Source: Roseovarius sp. M141 (lineage in GTDB: Bacteria; Pseudomonadota; Alphaproteobacteria; Rhodobacterales; Rhodobacteraceae). Taken from it: a stretch of 64,000 nt of DNA. Positions 28,333 to 36,342 of this stretch are shown here, one piece after another. Every line of letters begins with the position of its first letter. The stretch's first letter is position 1. The position numbers and the translations under genes are program-made. The notes beneath the pieces were generated by a model. The model saw only the letters and a program-made list of their open reading frames with translations, ran no database searches and was not told the DNA's origin. The stretch is from assembly GCF_024355225.1 (NCBI RefSeq), contig NZ_VCNH01000008.1:310001-374000 (forward strand). The letters run 5' to 3'.

Positions 28333-28361
28333 AGCCGGGCCCGTTGGCCCGGCTTTTGCGT
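28333..28361. terminator. Intrinsic terminator shared by the aminotransferase and TRAP permease genes
   Basis: Stem AGCCGGGCC (28333-28341) with GGCCCGGCT (28346-28354), 4-nt loop CGTT, followed by TTTTGCGTTT on the plus strand. It lies 23 nt after the aminotransferase stop and ends just before the TRAP permease stop on the opposite strand. Flanking ACGCAA and TTGCGT extend the stem, so it may serve both convergent genes. Confidence 0.75.
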
Positions 28362-28362
28362 T

Positions 28363-30453
28363 TCAGATGGTGTTCCGCTCGGTCGGGGACATACGCAGCA
28401 TCGGCAGCTGGCGCAGGACAACCGGCGTGATCAGGGCAAGCCCTACAAGCGTCGCGTAAAGGTTTGGTGCAACCAGCAGGATCGCCGACACGGCCAATAG
28501 CGCACGCTCATAGCCGCGCATCGGGCCGATCAGCCAGTCGGCGAAGGCTGCCGACAGCATCCAGATACCCGCCATCGCGCCTGATACGCCAATGAAGAAC
28601 TGCGTCCAGGTGAACCCGTCGACCACCAGCAGCAGAGAGGGCGAGAAGACGAAGACGAACGGCACCAGTGCCTTGCCCATACCAAGACGGAAGGCCGTGT
28701 TGCCCGTCTTGAACGCGTTGGAATCCGCGATGCCCGCCGCCGCATAGGCGGCCAGCGCGACGGGCGGCGTGATATCGGCCATGACCCCATAGTAAAAGAC
28801 GAAGAAGTGGGCGACCAGCGGCTGCACCCCCAACATCCCCAGGATCGGCGCCGCGACGGCGATCATGATCAGGTAGTTCGCCGTCGTCGGGATGCCGCAC
28901 CCCATCAGGATGCAGACGACCGCCGTCATGATCAGCGTGAACAGCAGCGTAAGGGCGGACACCGACATCACCTCAAACGGCAGGAATGACAGGACGCCCC
29001 AGACATCCTCGGCCCAGCCCGCCGCCACGGATGTGACCATATAGGCGATCTTGAAGCCGACGCCGGTCAGGGTGACGACGCCGATGATGACCCCCACCAG
29101 CGCCGCAGCAGCCGTGACCGCCAGCGAGAATTTGGCGCCGGTGACGAAACTGTCCCACAGCTCGGACATGGTCTGTTTCGCAAACCCCGCGATGTCGGTT
29201 CCGTGGCGCAGCAGGTTCTGGATCACCAGCACAAGGATGCACGACAAGATACCGTAGTAGGCGGCCAGATAGGGCGTCTTGCCCGACAGCAGCGTCGCAA
29301 TCAGCACGAACAGCGGCAGGGTGGTCAGCCAGCCGGCCTTGAATACCGTCCACGCGACGGGCAGCTCGTCCTTGGTCATGCCGCGCAGGCCGCGACGGCG
29401 CGCCTCAAGGTGGACCTGCACCAGCACGCCGAAGAAGTGCATGAAGGCCGGGACCAGCGCCGCCGTCAGGATCGTGGTCAGCGGAACGCCCAGGTATTCG
29501 ATCATCAGGAACGCGACCGCGCCCATGACGGGAGGTGTTATCTGGCCACCGGTCGAACTGGCGGCCTCGACCGCTGCGGCGAAGTGGCGGGGGTATCCGA
29601 TGCGGATCATCGCGGGGATGGTCAGCGATCCGGTGGTGACCGTATTGGCGATGGACGAGCCCGAGATAGACCCCAGCATGGCCGAAGACACCACCGACAC
29701 CTTGGCCGGGCCGCCCGCGAACCGGCCCGCGAGCGCCGAGGCAAGGTCTATGAACAGCTGGCCAAGGCCGATGCGCGTTGCCATCACGCCAAACAGAACG
29801 AAGTGAAACACATAGGTCGCAATCACACCCAGCGCGGTGCCGTATATGCCCTGAGATGTCAGGTATAGGTGGTTGACGATGTTGGTCCAGCTGGCGCCGG
29901 GGTGGGTCAGCACGCCCGGCATTGAGCGGCCGAAATAGGCGTAGGCCATGAAAAGGATCGCGATGACCGGCAGGGGCCATCCCATGGCGCGGCGGGTCGC
30001 TTCCATCAGGACGACGATCAGGATGGTGCCCATCACCACATCGATCATCAGCGGGTTGCCGACACGGAATGCCAGATCGTTGAACACCCACGGCACATAG
30101 AGCGCGGCGGTGATGCCGGCGATGGCGAGGATCCAGTCAGGTAGCGAAACGCCCAACGGCGTCAGCAGAGTATTTCGTGGCTTTTCGGTATGGGAAAAAA
30201 CCGTAAAGGAGAAAAAGATCAGGCCCAAGGTGAACGCCAGATGCGCGCCCCGGTGCAGTGTCGCCTGCGGAATGCCGTGTCCGGCAGTGTAGAAGTGATA
30301 GCAGGACAGCGCAAACAGGACGCCGCCGACGACCCATCCCATGCCGGGCAAAAGGGGTCTGAACCGAACCTCCGGGTCGTATTTTTCTTCCAGAGCCTTC
30401 ATTTCCGCGTCGGTCATTGCCTTGACGCGTTCGGGCTCGGTTGTCTCGGACAT
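28363..30453 (-). CDS. TRAP transporter fused permease, TAXI type (small plus large membrane domains)
   Basis: Ion-gradient-driven importer component in the inner membrane, 696 residues, fusing the 4-helix small and 12-helix large TRAP domains as is usual for TAXI-TRAP systems. Features include the hydrophobic N-terminal bundle, the DctM-like loops GASWTNIVNHLYLTSQGIYG, SAMLGSISGSSIANTVTTGS and AVEAASSTGGQITPPVMGAVAFLM, and the second-half GCGIPTTANYLIM. The partner solute-binding protein gene lies upstream on the same strand, separated by a strong terminator. Ligand unknown; characterised TAXI systems take up small organic acids or amino acids. Confidence 0.92.
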   Translation of the reverse strand: MSETTEPERVKAMTDAEMKALEEKYDPEVRFRPLLPGMGWVVGGVLFALSCYHFYTAGHGIPQATLHRGAHLAFTLGLIFFSFTVFSHTEKPRNTLLTPLGVSLPDWILAIAGITAALYVPWVFNDLAFRVGNPLMIDVVMGTILIVVLMEATRRAMGWPLPVIAILFMAYAYFGRSMPGVLTHPGASWTNIVNHLYLTSQGIYGTALGVIATYVFHFVLFGVMATRIGLGQLFIDLASALAGRFAGGPAKVSVVSSAMLGSISGSSIANTVTTGSLTIPAMIRIGYPRHFAAAVEAASSTGGQITPPVMGAVAFLMIEYLGVPLTTILTAALVPAFMHFFGVLVQVHLEARRRGLRGMTKDELPVAWTVFKAGWLTTLPLFVLIATLLSGKTPYLAAYYGILSCILVLVIQNLLRHGTDIAGFAKQTMSELWDSFVTGAKFSLAVTAAAALVGVIIGVVTLTGVGFKIAYMVTSVAAGWAEDVWGVLSFLPFEVMSVSALTLLFTLIMTAVVCILMGCGIPTTANYLIMIAVAAPILGMLGVQPLVAHFFVFYYGVMADITPPVALAAYAAAGIADSNAFKTGNTAFRLGMGKALVPFVFVFSPSLLLVVDGFTWTQFFIGVSGAMAGIWMLSAAFADWLIGPMRGYERALLAVSAILLVAPNLYATLVGLALITPVVLRQLPMLRMSPTERNTI

Positions 30454-30479
30454 TAATGCCTCGCTGCCGTGATTTGGGG

Positions 30480-30512
30480 ATGGAAAAACCGGCCCGCGTG
30501 GGGCGGGCCGGT
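30480..30512 (-). terminator. Intrinsic terminator between TAXI binding-protein and permease genes
   Basis: Read on the minus strand, a perfect 10-bp stem (arms 30503-30512 and 30488-30497, ACCGGCCCGC on the plus strand) with a 5-nt loop is followed by TTTTTCC. It starts 9 nt after the binding-protein stop and lies 27 nt before the permease ATG. A terminator in this position should let binding protein greatly exceed permease, as in many binding-protein transport operons. Confidence 0.8.
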
Positions 30513-30521
30513 CAGGGCTGA

Positions 30522-31538
30522 TTACTCGATCAGGCCCTTTTCACGATAGAATTTTTCCGCGCCGGGGTGCAGCGGGATGCCAACGCCATCAAGGGCGGTT
30601 TCGGCCGTGATGACCTTGCCCTTCTGGTGCCCGGAATCCAGCAGCTTGCGGGTGCTGTCGTTCCACAGGGCCGCAGTGATGCCATAGATCAGGTCTTCGG
30701 GCTGATCGGCGCTGGTCACCCACTGGGCGCCGACGGACAGGGTGGTGACATCTTCGTCAACGCCCTCATACGTACCGCCGGGCACGACGTTCTCGGCAAA
30801 GAAGGTGTATTCGCCTGTCACTGCATCGGCCTCGGCACCGGTGATCGGGACGAGGCTGATGTCCTCTTGGCTGGCCAGTTCGGCGATGGCACCCGCAGGG
30901 AATCCCCCGACGAAGAAGAACGCATCCATTGCGCCGTCGCGCATACGGTCGGCAGCCTGATCGGGCTTGAGGAACGCGGCGTCGATGTCATCCTCGCTCA
31001 GGCCATAGGCGCCCAGGATGATACGGGCATCGACCAGCGTGCCCGACCCCGGCTCGTCCAGCGAAACGGTCTTGCCCTTGAGGTCGGCCACCGACGAGAT
31101 GCCAGAGGACGCGGAGGCGACCAGATGGATCGTCTCGGGGTAGAGGTTGGCGATGACGCGCAGCTTCTCGACGGGCTCGCGACCGTCCCAGATACCGGTG
31201 CCGGTCTGCGCCCATGTGGCGACGTCAGACTGCGAAAAACCCGATTCCAGCGTGCCACCGGCGATCGCGTTGATGTTAGCAACCGACCCGTTGGCCGACA
31301 GCGCCGAGGCGATCAGCCCCGGATAGCCACAGGATCCGCCCTCGTCGCAGGGGCGCGAGCCGGGCGGGTTTGAGATCGCGTTCGCGATCAGGCCGCCGAT
31401 GGGATAGTAGGTGCCGGATGTGCCACCGGTGCCGATGCGGAAAAACTGGGGTTCCTGCGCCACTGCGGCGCCGCCGGCCACGATCATCGCGGCACCGACT
31501 GTCGCAGCGCGAATGAGGCGTGCAAAATTCTCTTTCAT
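30522..31538 (-). CDS. TAXI family TRAP transporter solute-binding protein
   Basis: Periplasmic receptor of the TAXI-TRAP importer, 338 residues. The ATG at 31538 has a strong GAGGAGG site; the frame upstream is not protein-like. A signal peptide ends at GGAAVAQEP. The TAXI hallmark follows: FFRIGTGGTSGTYYPIGGLIANAIS, then SCGYPGLIASALSANGSVANINAIAGG, NLYPETIHLVA, the KTVSLDEPGSGTLVDARIIL segment and the DAFFFVGGFPAGAI loop. First gene of the unit. Ligand not predictable; glutamate/aromatic or organic-acid ligands are known in the family. Confidence 0.93.
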   Translation of the reverse strand: MKENFARLIRAATVGAAMIVAGGAAVAQEPQFFRIGTGGTSGTYYPIGGLIANAISNPPGSRPCDEGGSCGYPGLIASALSANGSVANINAIAGGTLESGFSQSDVATWAQTGTGIWDGREPVEKLRVIANLYPETIHLVASASSGISSVADLKGKTVSLDEPGSGTLVDARIILGAYGLSEDDIDAAFLKPDQAADRMRDGAMDAFFFVGGFPAGAIAELASQEDISLVPITGAEADAVTGEYTFFAENVVPGGTYEGVDEDVTTLSVGAQWVTSADQPEDLIYGITAALWNDSTRKLLDSGHQKGKVITAETALDGVGIPLHPGAEKFYREKGLIE

Positions 31539-31577
31539 CAGGGTTCCTCCTCGAACTCTTTGGTGATGTGAGACCCG

Positions 31578-31606
31578 ACTAAACAACGGCTGTTGTTTTA
31601 TTGCAA
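31578..31606 (-). promoter_or_regulatory. Promoter candidate overlapped by an inverted repeat, upstream of the TAXI gene
   Basis: On the minus strand TTGCAA (31606-31601) and TTTAGT (31583-31578) are 17 nt apart, a plausible sigma-70-type pair. The inverted repeat AAACAAC-GGCT-GTTGTTT (31581-31598) occupies the spacer and touches the -10, the placement expected of a repressor operator. The start codon is 40 nt downstream. Both elements are pattern matches only. Confidence 0.35.
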
Positions 31607-31882
31607 TGCGCAAGGTCGCACAGCGTTTCCCGGCGGTTTTACCCGGCTGAAGGACAGTACGCGCGGCATTGATCCTGTGCGTCGCGCGCAGGTTGTGTCG
31701 GGCGGGATCGGGTCTGCGCGCACGCCGGGTATCCATTCATTCTTCATGCCAGCCTCGCCGAGGTGGATTAAGGAAGCCCTAACGCAAGCCTGACTTGCAA
31801 AAGAATCCTGCGAACCTCACCGATTATGTTCCCCCGGAAACAGGGAAACGCGGCGCATATCCGGCATCATTTCAAATCGCCC

Positions 31883-31928
31883 GAAACAAAACGACCCCGC
31901 GAACCGATCTGGCGATTCGCGGGGCCGT
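31883..31928 (-). terminator. Terminator-like hairpin after ccr
   Basis: Arms 31891-31903 (ACGACCCCGCGAA) and 31916-31928 (TTCGCGGGGCCGT) pair over 13 positions with one mismatch. On the minus strand the stem ends in CGTTTTGTTTCGG, a T-rich tail, 27 nt after the ccr stop. This is a reasonable intrinsic terminator for ccr. Confidence 0.65.
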
Positions 31929-31954
31929 TCTGGCCAGATATCAGCCTTGCCTGA

Positions 31955-33247
31955 TCAGCCGCGCGCGGCCAGCGCATCCTCGACGGTGCGCAGCCCGGTG
32001 CGGGGCGATTGCACCAGCACGGCCATGTTGCCGGGCTTGTGCTCGTTGCGCAGCATCTTGGTGTGCGCGGCGGGGATATCGGCCCACGGGAACACCTCGG
32101 ACATGCAGGGGTCCAAACGACGCTCTACCATCAGGTTGTTCGCGGCGCTGGCCTGTTTCAGATGCGCGAAATGCGAGCCTTGCAGGCGCTTCTGGTGCAT
32201 CCACATGTAACGCACGTCGAATGTGCAGTTGAACCCGGTGGTGCCGGCGCAGATCACGACCATTCCGCCCTTCTTGCACACCAACGATGAGACGGGGAAC
32301 GTCGCCTCGCCGGGATGCTCGAACACCATGTCGACGCTGACGCCCTTGCCGGTGATCTCCCAGATCGCCTTGCCGAAACGGCGCGCTTCTTTCAGCCAGG
32401 TGTTGTATTCCGGCGTGTTCACCTTGGGCAGTTGCCCCCAGCAGGTGAAATCCTTGCGGTTAATCGCGCCCTTGGCGCCCAGATCCATGACGAACTGGCG
32501 CTTGTCCTCTTCGGAGATGACGGCGATCGCGTTCGCCCCGGCTGTATTGATCAGTTGGATCGCGTAGGAGCCGAGGCCGCCCGACGCCCCCCAGACCAAC
32601 ACGTTCTGGCCGGGCTTCAGGTCATGCGGTTCGTGCCCGAACAGCATGCGATAGGCGGTGGCCAGCGTCAGCGTGTAGCAGGCCGATTCTTCCCATGTCA
32701 GATGCTTGGGGCGCGGCATCAGCTGCTGGGCCTGCACGTTGGTGAACTGCGCGAATGAGCCATCCGGCGTCTCATAGCCCCAGATCCGCTGCGAGGTCGA
32801 GAACATCGGATCGCCGCCGTTGCATTCCTCGTCGTCGCCATCGTCCTGATTGCAGTGGATGACCACCTCGTCGCCCACCTTCCAGCGGCGCACCTTGTCC
32901 CCCACGGCCCAGACGATACCGGCGGCATCCGAGCCTGCGATGTGGTATTCGGCCTTGTGCACGTCGAACGGGCTGATCGGCTGGCCAAGGCCCGCCCAGA
33001 CGCCGTTATAGTTGACGCCAGCGGCCATCACCAAAACCAGCACTTCGTTGCTGTCCAGCACCGGAACGTCGACGATTTCCTGCTGAAACGCCTGCTCGGG
33101 TTCGCCATGCCGCTCGCGGCGGATCGCCCACGCGTACATCTGTTTGGGAACAAACCCCATCGGGGGCATTTCGCCCACCTCGTAAAGGTCCTTTTCCGGT
33201 GCGTCGTAGCTGGCGATGCCTGTGTCGATGTCGGTGTCCAGAGCCAT
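31955..33247 (-). CDS. ccr: Crotonyl-CoA carboxylase/reductase
   Basis: Key enzyme of the ethylmalonyl-CoA pathway: NADPH-dependent reductive carboxylation of crotonyl-CoA to ethylmalonyl-CoA. The 430-residue length equals that of characterised Rhodobacter Ccr. MDR-family motifs are present: MAAGVNYNGVWAGLGQP, HIAGSDAAGIVWAVGDKV, the nucleotide-binding LVWGASGGLGSYAIQL and the CO2-site region VFEHPGEATFPVSSLVCKKGG. A perfect AAAGGAGG ribosome site precedes the ATG. The next enzyme, ethylmalonyl-CoA mutase, is encoded 3.1 kb away on the other strand and shares a 13-bp upstream word with ccr. Confidence 0.97.
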   Translation of the reverse strand: MALDTDIDTGIASYDAPEKDLYEVGEMPPMGFVPKQMYAWAIRRERHGEPEQAFQQEIVDVPVLDSNEVLVLVMAAGVNYNGVWAGLGQPISPFDVHKAEYHIAGSDAAGIVWAVGDKVRRWKVGDEVVIHCNQDDGDDEECNGGDPMFSTSQRIWGYETPDGSFAQFTNVQAQQLMPRPKHLTWEESACYTLTLATAYRMLFGHEPHDLKPGQNVLVWGASGGLGSYAIQLINTAGANAIAVISEEDKRQFVMDLGAKGAINRKDFTCWGQLPKVNTPEYNTWLKEARRFGKAIWEITGKGVSVDMVFEHPGEATFPVSSLVCKKGGMVVICAGTTGFNCTFDVRYMWMHQKRLQGSHFAHLKQASAANNLMVERRLDPCMSEVFPWADIPAAHTKMLRNEHKPGNMAVLVQSPRTGLRTVEDALAARG

Positions 33248-33328
33248 GGGTGGCCTCCTTTCGCATATCGTTGCCGCGATGCAGAATCGCGAATATCCAC
33301 CCTGAGATACGCAAGCACACGCAACAAT

Positions 33329-33341
33329 GCAATGCCGCGAA
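33329..33341. promoter_or_regulatory. 13-bp word shared with the ecm upstream region (ccr copy)
   Basis: GCAATGCCGCGAA, 82-94 bp upstream of the ccr start, matches GCAATGCAGCGAA at 36255-36267 before ecm in 12 of 13 positions. The heptamer GCAATGC also occurs upstream of the TAXI gene (31603-31609). It could be a binding site of a shared regulator. Confidence 0.35.
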
Positions 33342-33357
33342 GTCGGCTTTTGTAACT

Positions 33358-34761
33358 TTATGACCCAGCAGGTGCAGAAATTTCCTTTGCACCCGCAGCA
33401 TCATCTGACGCATCCGCGTCGGGCAGGAAATGAGCGATGGAATTGGCGTAATATGTCAACAACGGCGCACCTTCGGGCGCAATCTGCCAACCGTCAACGC
33501 CCTCGATAATCGCATCGCGCGCCGCCAGCGTCGCGCTGGCGCGGGCGACACCGCTTGCGATATCCTCGGGCGGCGGGGGGTCCCCCTGAACGGTTTGCAG
33601 GATGTGCGCAACCTGCGCCGCCAGCGCGGTACTGTCCATCGCATCGCCGCTGCGCAGCAGGGTATGTGCCACCATCGGCACATAGAGCACCGGCATCGCT
33701 GCCTGAATGCTGCCCATCAGGTCACGACCCAGATCGCCCAGCCGGGGCGCATCGCCGTAATCGCTCAGCCGGATGGGCTGTGCAAAGACGACGGCGGCGG
33801 TCCCAAAGCGCACGAACCGCCCACGCAGACGCTGCCACACTATCCGCAGGGACGACCGCACGATCACAGATACACGCGCGTGAAACCTGCGACCGCCGCG
33901 CGCGCCTGCGGCGATCAGCACCCGGTCCTCCAGCACGCGGTCGTAATTGATGGCGATCGGCACGAACACCACATCCCGCCCGCCGGGCTTCCAGCCCTCG
34001 ACCAGATAGGTAAGCAGCCCCAGCTTGGCCGGTTTCACGAAGCCATCGACGGTCAACCCACCCTCGGGAAAGATTGCCTGCGTCACGCCACCCGTCGTCG
34101 CCATCTGCACATAGCGCGCCAACACCGTACGATAGAGCCCCCCGCGCGCCCTACGGCGGATGAAATAGGCGCCCATCGCCTTGATCAGGCGGCTCAGCGG
34201 CCAGACGCGCGCCCATTCCCCAACGGCATAGCTGAGGGCCGAGGATTGGGCCGCCAGCGTCGTCACCAGCACATAATCCATGTTGCTGCGGTGATTCATG
34301 ATGAAGATCATCGTCGCATCCTTGTCGATGCTCTGGATGATGGCGCTGTTTTGCGGGCTGGTCCTTACATCATACAGCATGTTGGCCAGCCAGTTCGCCG
34401 CACGCGTGCCAAAGCTGAAATAGGCGAAAGCGCTGAAACTGGGCACGATCTCGCGCGCGTATCTGCGCGCCTTCTCGAACGCCACGTCCTCGCGCACCTT
34501 GTTCTTGGCCGCATAGGCGACGATGGCCCGCGTCACGTCCGGATCATAGACCAGCCGCTGAATCAGGTCGTTGCGGCGGGCCAGCTTGAACGGTTCGATG
34601 GGCCGCGTCAGGCGAGTGTTCAACCGCGCCACCGCCCGCTCGAGCCGACGGCGAAAGAACCAGCGCACCGACGGAAACAGGAAATGCGACGCAAAGGTGA
34701 CAGCCGCAAAGGCCAGCAGCAACAGCAGCGCCCATAGCGGCATATGAACGGTCGAATTCAC
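33358..34761 (-). CDS. PlsB-like glycerol-3-phosphate 1-O-acyltransferase
   Basis: Membrane-associated acyltransferase of 467 residues that probably acylates glycerol 3-phosphate in phospholipid synthesis. An N-terminal membrane anchor (WALLLLLAFAAVTFASHFLF) is followed by the catalytic block I NHRSNMDYVLV (H-x4-D type), block III AIFPEGGLTVDG, and VVFVPIAINYDRVLEDRV as block IV. It is shorter than E. coli PlsB (about 800 residues). The frame starts at a GTG (34761); an ATG at 34743 is a possible alternative and neither has a strong ribosome site. It lies upstream of ccr on the same strand, separated by 110 bp. Confidence 0.82.
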   Translation of the reverse strand: MNSTVHMPLWALLLLLAFAAVTFASHFLFPSVRWFFRRRLERAVARLNTRLTRPIEPFKLARRNDLIQRLVYDPDVTRAIVAYAAKNKVREDVAFEKARRYAREIVPSFSAFAYFSFGTRAANWLANMLYDVRTSPQNSAIIQSIDKDATMIFIMNHRSNMDYVLVTTLAAQSSALSYAVGEWARVWPLSRLIKAMGAYFIRRRARGGLYRTVLARYVQMATTGGVTQAIFPEGGLTVDGFVKPAKLGLLTYLVEGWKPGGRDVVFVPIAINYDRVLEDRVLIAAGARGGRRFHARVSVIVRSSLRIVWQRLRGRFVRFGTAAVVFAQPIRLSDYGDAPRLGDLGRDLMGSIQAAMPVLYVPMVAHTLLRSGDAMDSTALAAQVAHILQTVQGDPPPPEDIASGVARASATLAARDAIIEGVDGWQIAPEGAPLLTYYANSIAHFLPDADASDDAAGAKEISAPAGS

Positions 34762-34819
34762 CGCGCCAGACCGGCCTGCCCCGCGCGACAGGCGCGTGGA
34801 ATGGGCGCGCGCGCAGGCA

Positions 34820-35614
34820 TCATCGCGGCTTCATCGTCTCTAGCAGCGCCGCCAGGGGCCGCTGATCCACCTCGATCAGACCGCGCCGGGGGCGGTCCAG
34901 ATCGATGATCATGAACACCAGCAGCACGATCAGCGCCAGCATCAGATACACCGGCGTCGCAGGCAGCGACCCGGCGAGGCCAGAGGAAAAGCCCAGCATC
35001 GCGCCCGACAGGATGAATGTGCCGAACAGCATGAACAGCACAATTTCGGGCACATGCCGTTCAATCGCAGCGTCGCGCGCGCCCAGCGCGTCAATCATGT
35101 CATTCAGCGACGCCGCATAGCTGACAGCGGCCGGCCCGCCCTTTTCCGCCGCATTCAGCGACGCCTGCGCCCACAGATCGGCAAAGGCCGCTTCGGCATT
35201 GGCGACCAGACGCTTGCGGCGCTGGTGTTGATCGGCAGGCACTTCGGACGCCTCCAGCCGCAGACGGGTGTAGCGGCGCAAATCTTCCTTCGCGGTCACG
35301 CGCAGATCTTCGGGCAGGAAATCAGCGCGCAGCCAAGCGGTGCCGATGGCGTTCGCCTCGCTCACCACGGCGACAGACCGGGCATCGTGCCGCGACAGGC
35401 CCAGCGAAAAGGTAAACCCCAGAAGCAGCGCCAACAGACCCAGCATCGAGCCCTGCACCGCCGTTGTCTGGCTGCGCCCCTCCTCGGACTGGTTGCGATG
35501 ACTGCGCCCGCCAATCAGATAGGCCGCGAACATGGCCAGCAGCATGGCAGCCAAAAGAGTCAGTGCGATAACGGCGGATGGTATATCGTAAAGCAATTCT
35601 TGCGGTCCTGACAT
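34820..35614 (-). CDS. DUF4239-like membrane protein
   Basis: Inner-membrane protein of 264 residues, start at 35614 (MSGPQELLYDIPSAV). Four hydrophobic helices are visible: about 12-34 and 55-75 near the N-terminus, 195-215 and 222-243 near the C-terminus, with a charged helical region between that is probably cytosolic or periplasmic. The segment GSMLGLLALLLGFTFSLGLSRHDARS, with ARxxxVxxEANAIGTAWLR, is the pattern of the bestrophin-like DUF4239 family. No experimentally supported function is known to me. It sits 58 bp upstream of the acyltransferase gene. Confidence 0.65.
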   Translation of the reverse strand: MSGPQELLYDIPSAVIALTLLAAMLLAMFAAYLIGGRSHRNQSEEGRSQTTAVQGSMLGLLALLLGFTFSLGLSRHDARSVAVVSEANAIGTAWLRADFLPEDLRVTAKEDLRRYTRLRLEASEVPADQHQRRKRLVANAEAAFADLWAQASLNAAEKGGPAAVSYAASLNDMIDALGARDAAIERHVPEIVLFMLFGTFILSGAMLGFSSGLAGSLPATPVYLMLALIVLLVFMIIDLDRPRRGLIEVDQRPLAALLETMKPR

Positions 35615-35792
35615 TAGAAGCCCTCGCAGCATAGGCGCGACGGGCACCATGGGGGTGTGGTTTCATCGACTTTTACGCCAAGCGCGGGGTTGGGACCAGC
35701 CTCAAGAGAGCCGCGCGCAGATCGGTGTGGAAATGCGGCATTGGTGCAATGGATGGGGCGGCATTGCGCGCCGCCCTCAAAAGCTCGTGTGT

Positions 35793-36107
35793 TTACTTTG
35801 GCAGGCAGACAAGTTCGCCCTGCTCGGAGGTCAGCGCGGCATAATAGCCGCCCGAGGCATTCTCGCACACAGCGGTGCCGCGCGGAAATTCGGTCTTGGC
35901 GGCGCGGCTCTCGCGTGCCGCGTTCACGGCGGCTGTGCCACCCTTGACAGCCAGCTTGCCCGCTCCGACGGCCGTCTTGCCGATGGTCTTGACGACGAAT
36001 ACTGTTCCATCAAACGTATTATCCGCGACATTCTCGCGCGAGCAGGCTTGCAGGGCAAGGCCCGAGCAGACGGCGATCAAAAGAGACTTACGAATAGAAA
36101 TATTCAT
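35793..36107 (-). CDS. Small conserved-type lipoprotein
   Basis: Predicted lipoprotein of 104 residues with the start at 36107. Signal MNISIRKSLLIAVCSGLALQAC ends in the lipobox LQAC. The mature part has a glycine/alanine-rich amphipathic stretch (VVKTIGKTAVGAGKLAVKGG) that resembles repeat segments of small envelope proteins, then a C-terminal domain with two cysteines (AVCENASGGYYAAL and ELVCLPK) likely disulfide-bonded. No known function. Divergent from ecm across 235 bp. A 7-bp stem (35756-35776) lies just after its stop, without a T-run. Confidence 0.7.
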   Translation of the reverse strand: MNISIRKSLLIAVCSGLALQACSRENVADNTFDGTVFVVKTIGKTAVGAGKLAVKGGTAAVNAARESRAAKTEFPRGTAVCENASGGYYAALTSEQGELVCLPK

Positions 36108-36254
36108 ATCAGCATCCTTTCCAGACGCAGGGTTTCGTTTGTCGTGAATTTGTATGTGCCCCCGCGCCCGGCAAGATGCGTCAGTGCGAAATATCGCCAG
36201 CGGCCCTGTTAGCGCTAAAATTGCCACAGGCGCGTTTGCGCTGTATGAAATGCC

Positions 36255-36296
36255 GCAATGCAGCGAATTGACATTGGCTCAATCTTTCGCATATCC
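36255..36296 (+). promoter_or_regulatory. Promoter of ecm with an adjoining shared 13-bp word
   Basis: TTGACA (36268-36273), 17 nt, then ATATCC (36291-36296): a good -35 box with a weak -10. The word GCAATGCAGCGAA (36255-36267) abuts the -35 directly, the position of an activator site; its near-copy lies upstream of ccr. The ecm ATG is 46 nt past the -10. Confidence 0.45.
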
Positions 36297-36342
36297 AGTC
36301 TGTAGCGCAATAATGTTACCAATCACAGCACGAGGCCGCCCG

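Larger units (their letters stand above)
31539..31954. other. 416-bp intergenic region between ccr and the TAXI operon
   Basis: No coding region is supported; the open frames here lack similarity and codon bias. The proximal part (31578-31606) holds a promoter candidate and inverted repeat for the TAXI operon; the distal part (31883-31928) holds a hairpin that fits the end of ccr. In between I see nothing recognisable. Confidence 0.6.

Noticed and set aside
31795..32232. 145-codon plus-strand frame at the ccr 3' end
   Set aside because: It lies opposite ccr and its translation is low-complexity (Arg/Ala/Cys-rich).
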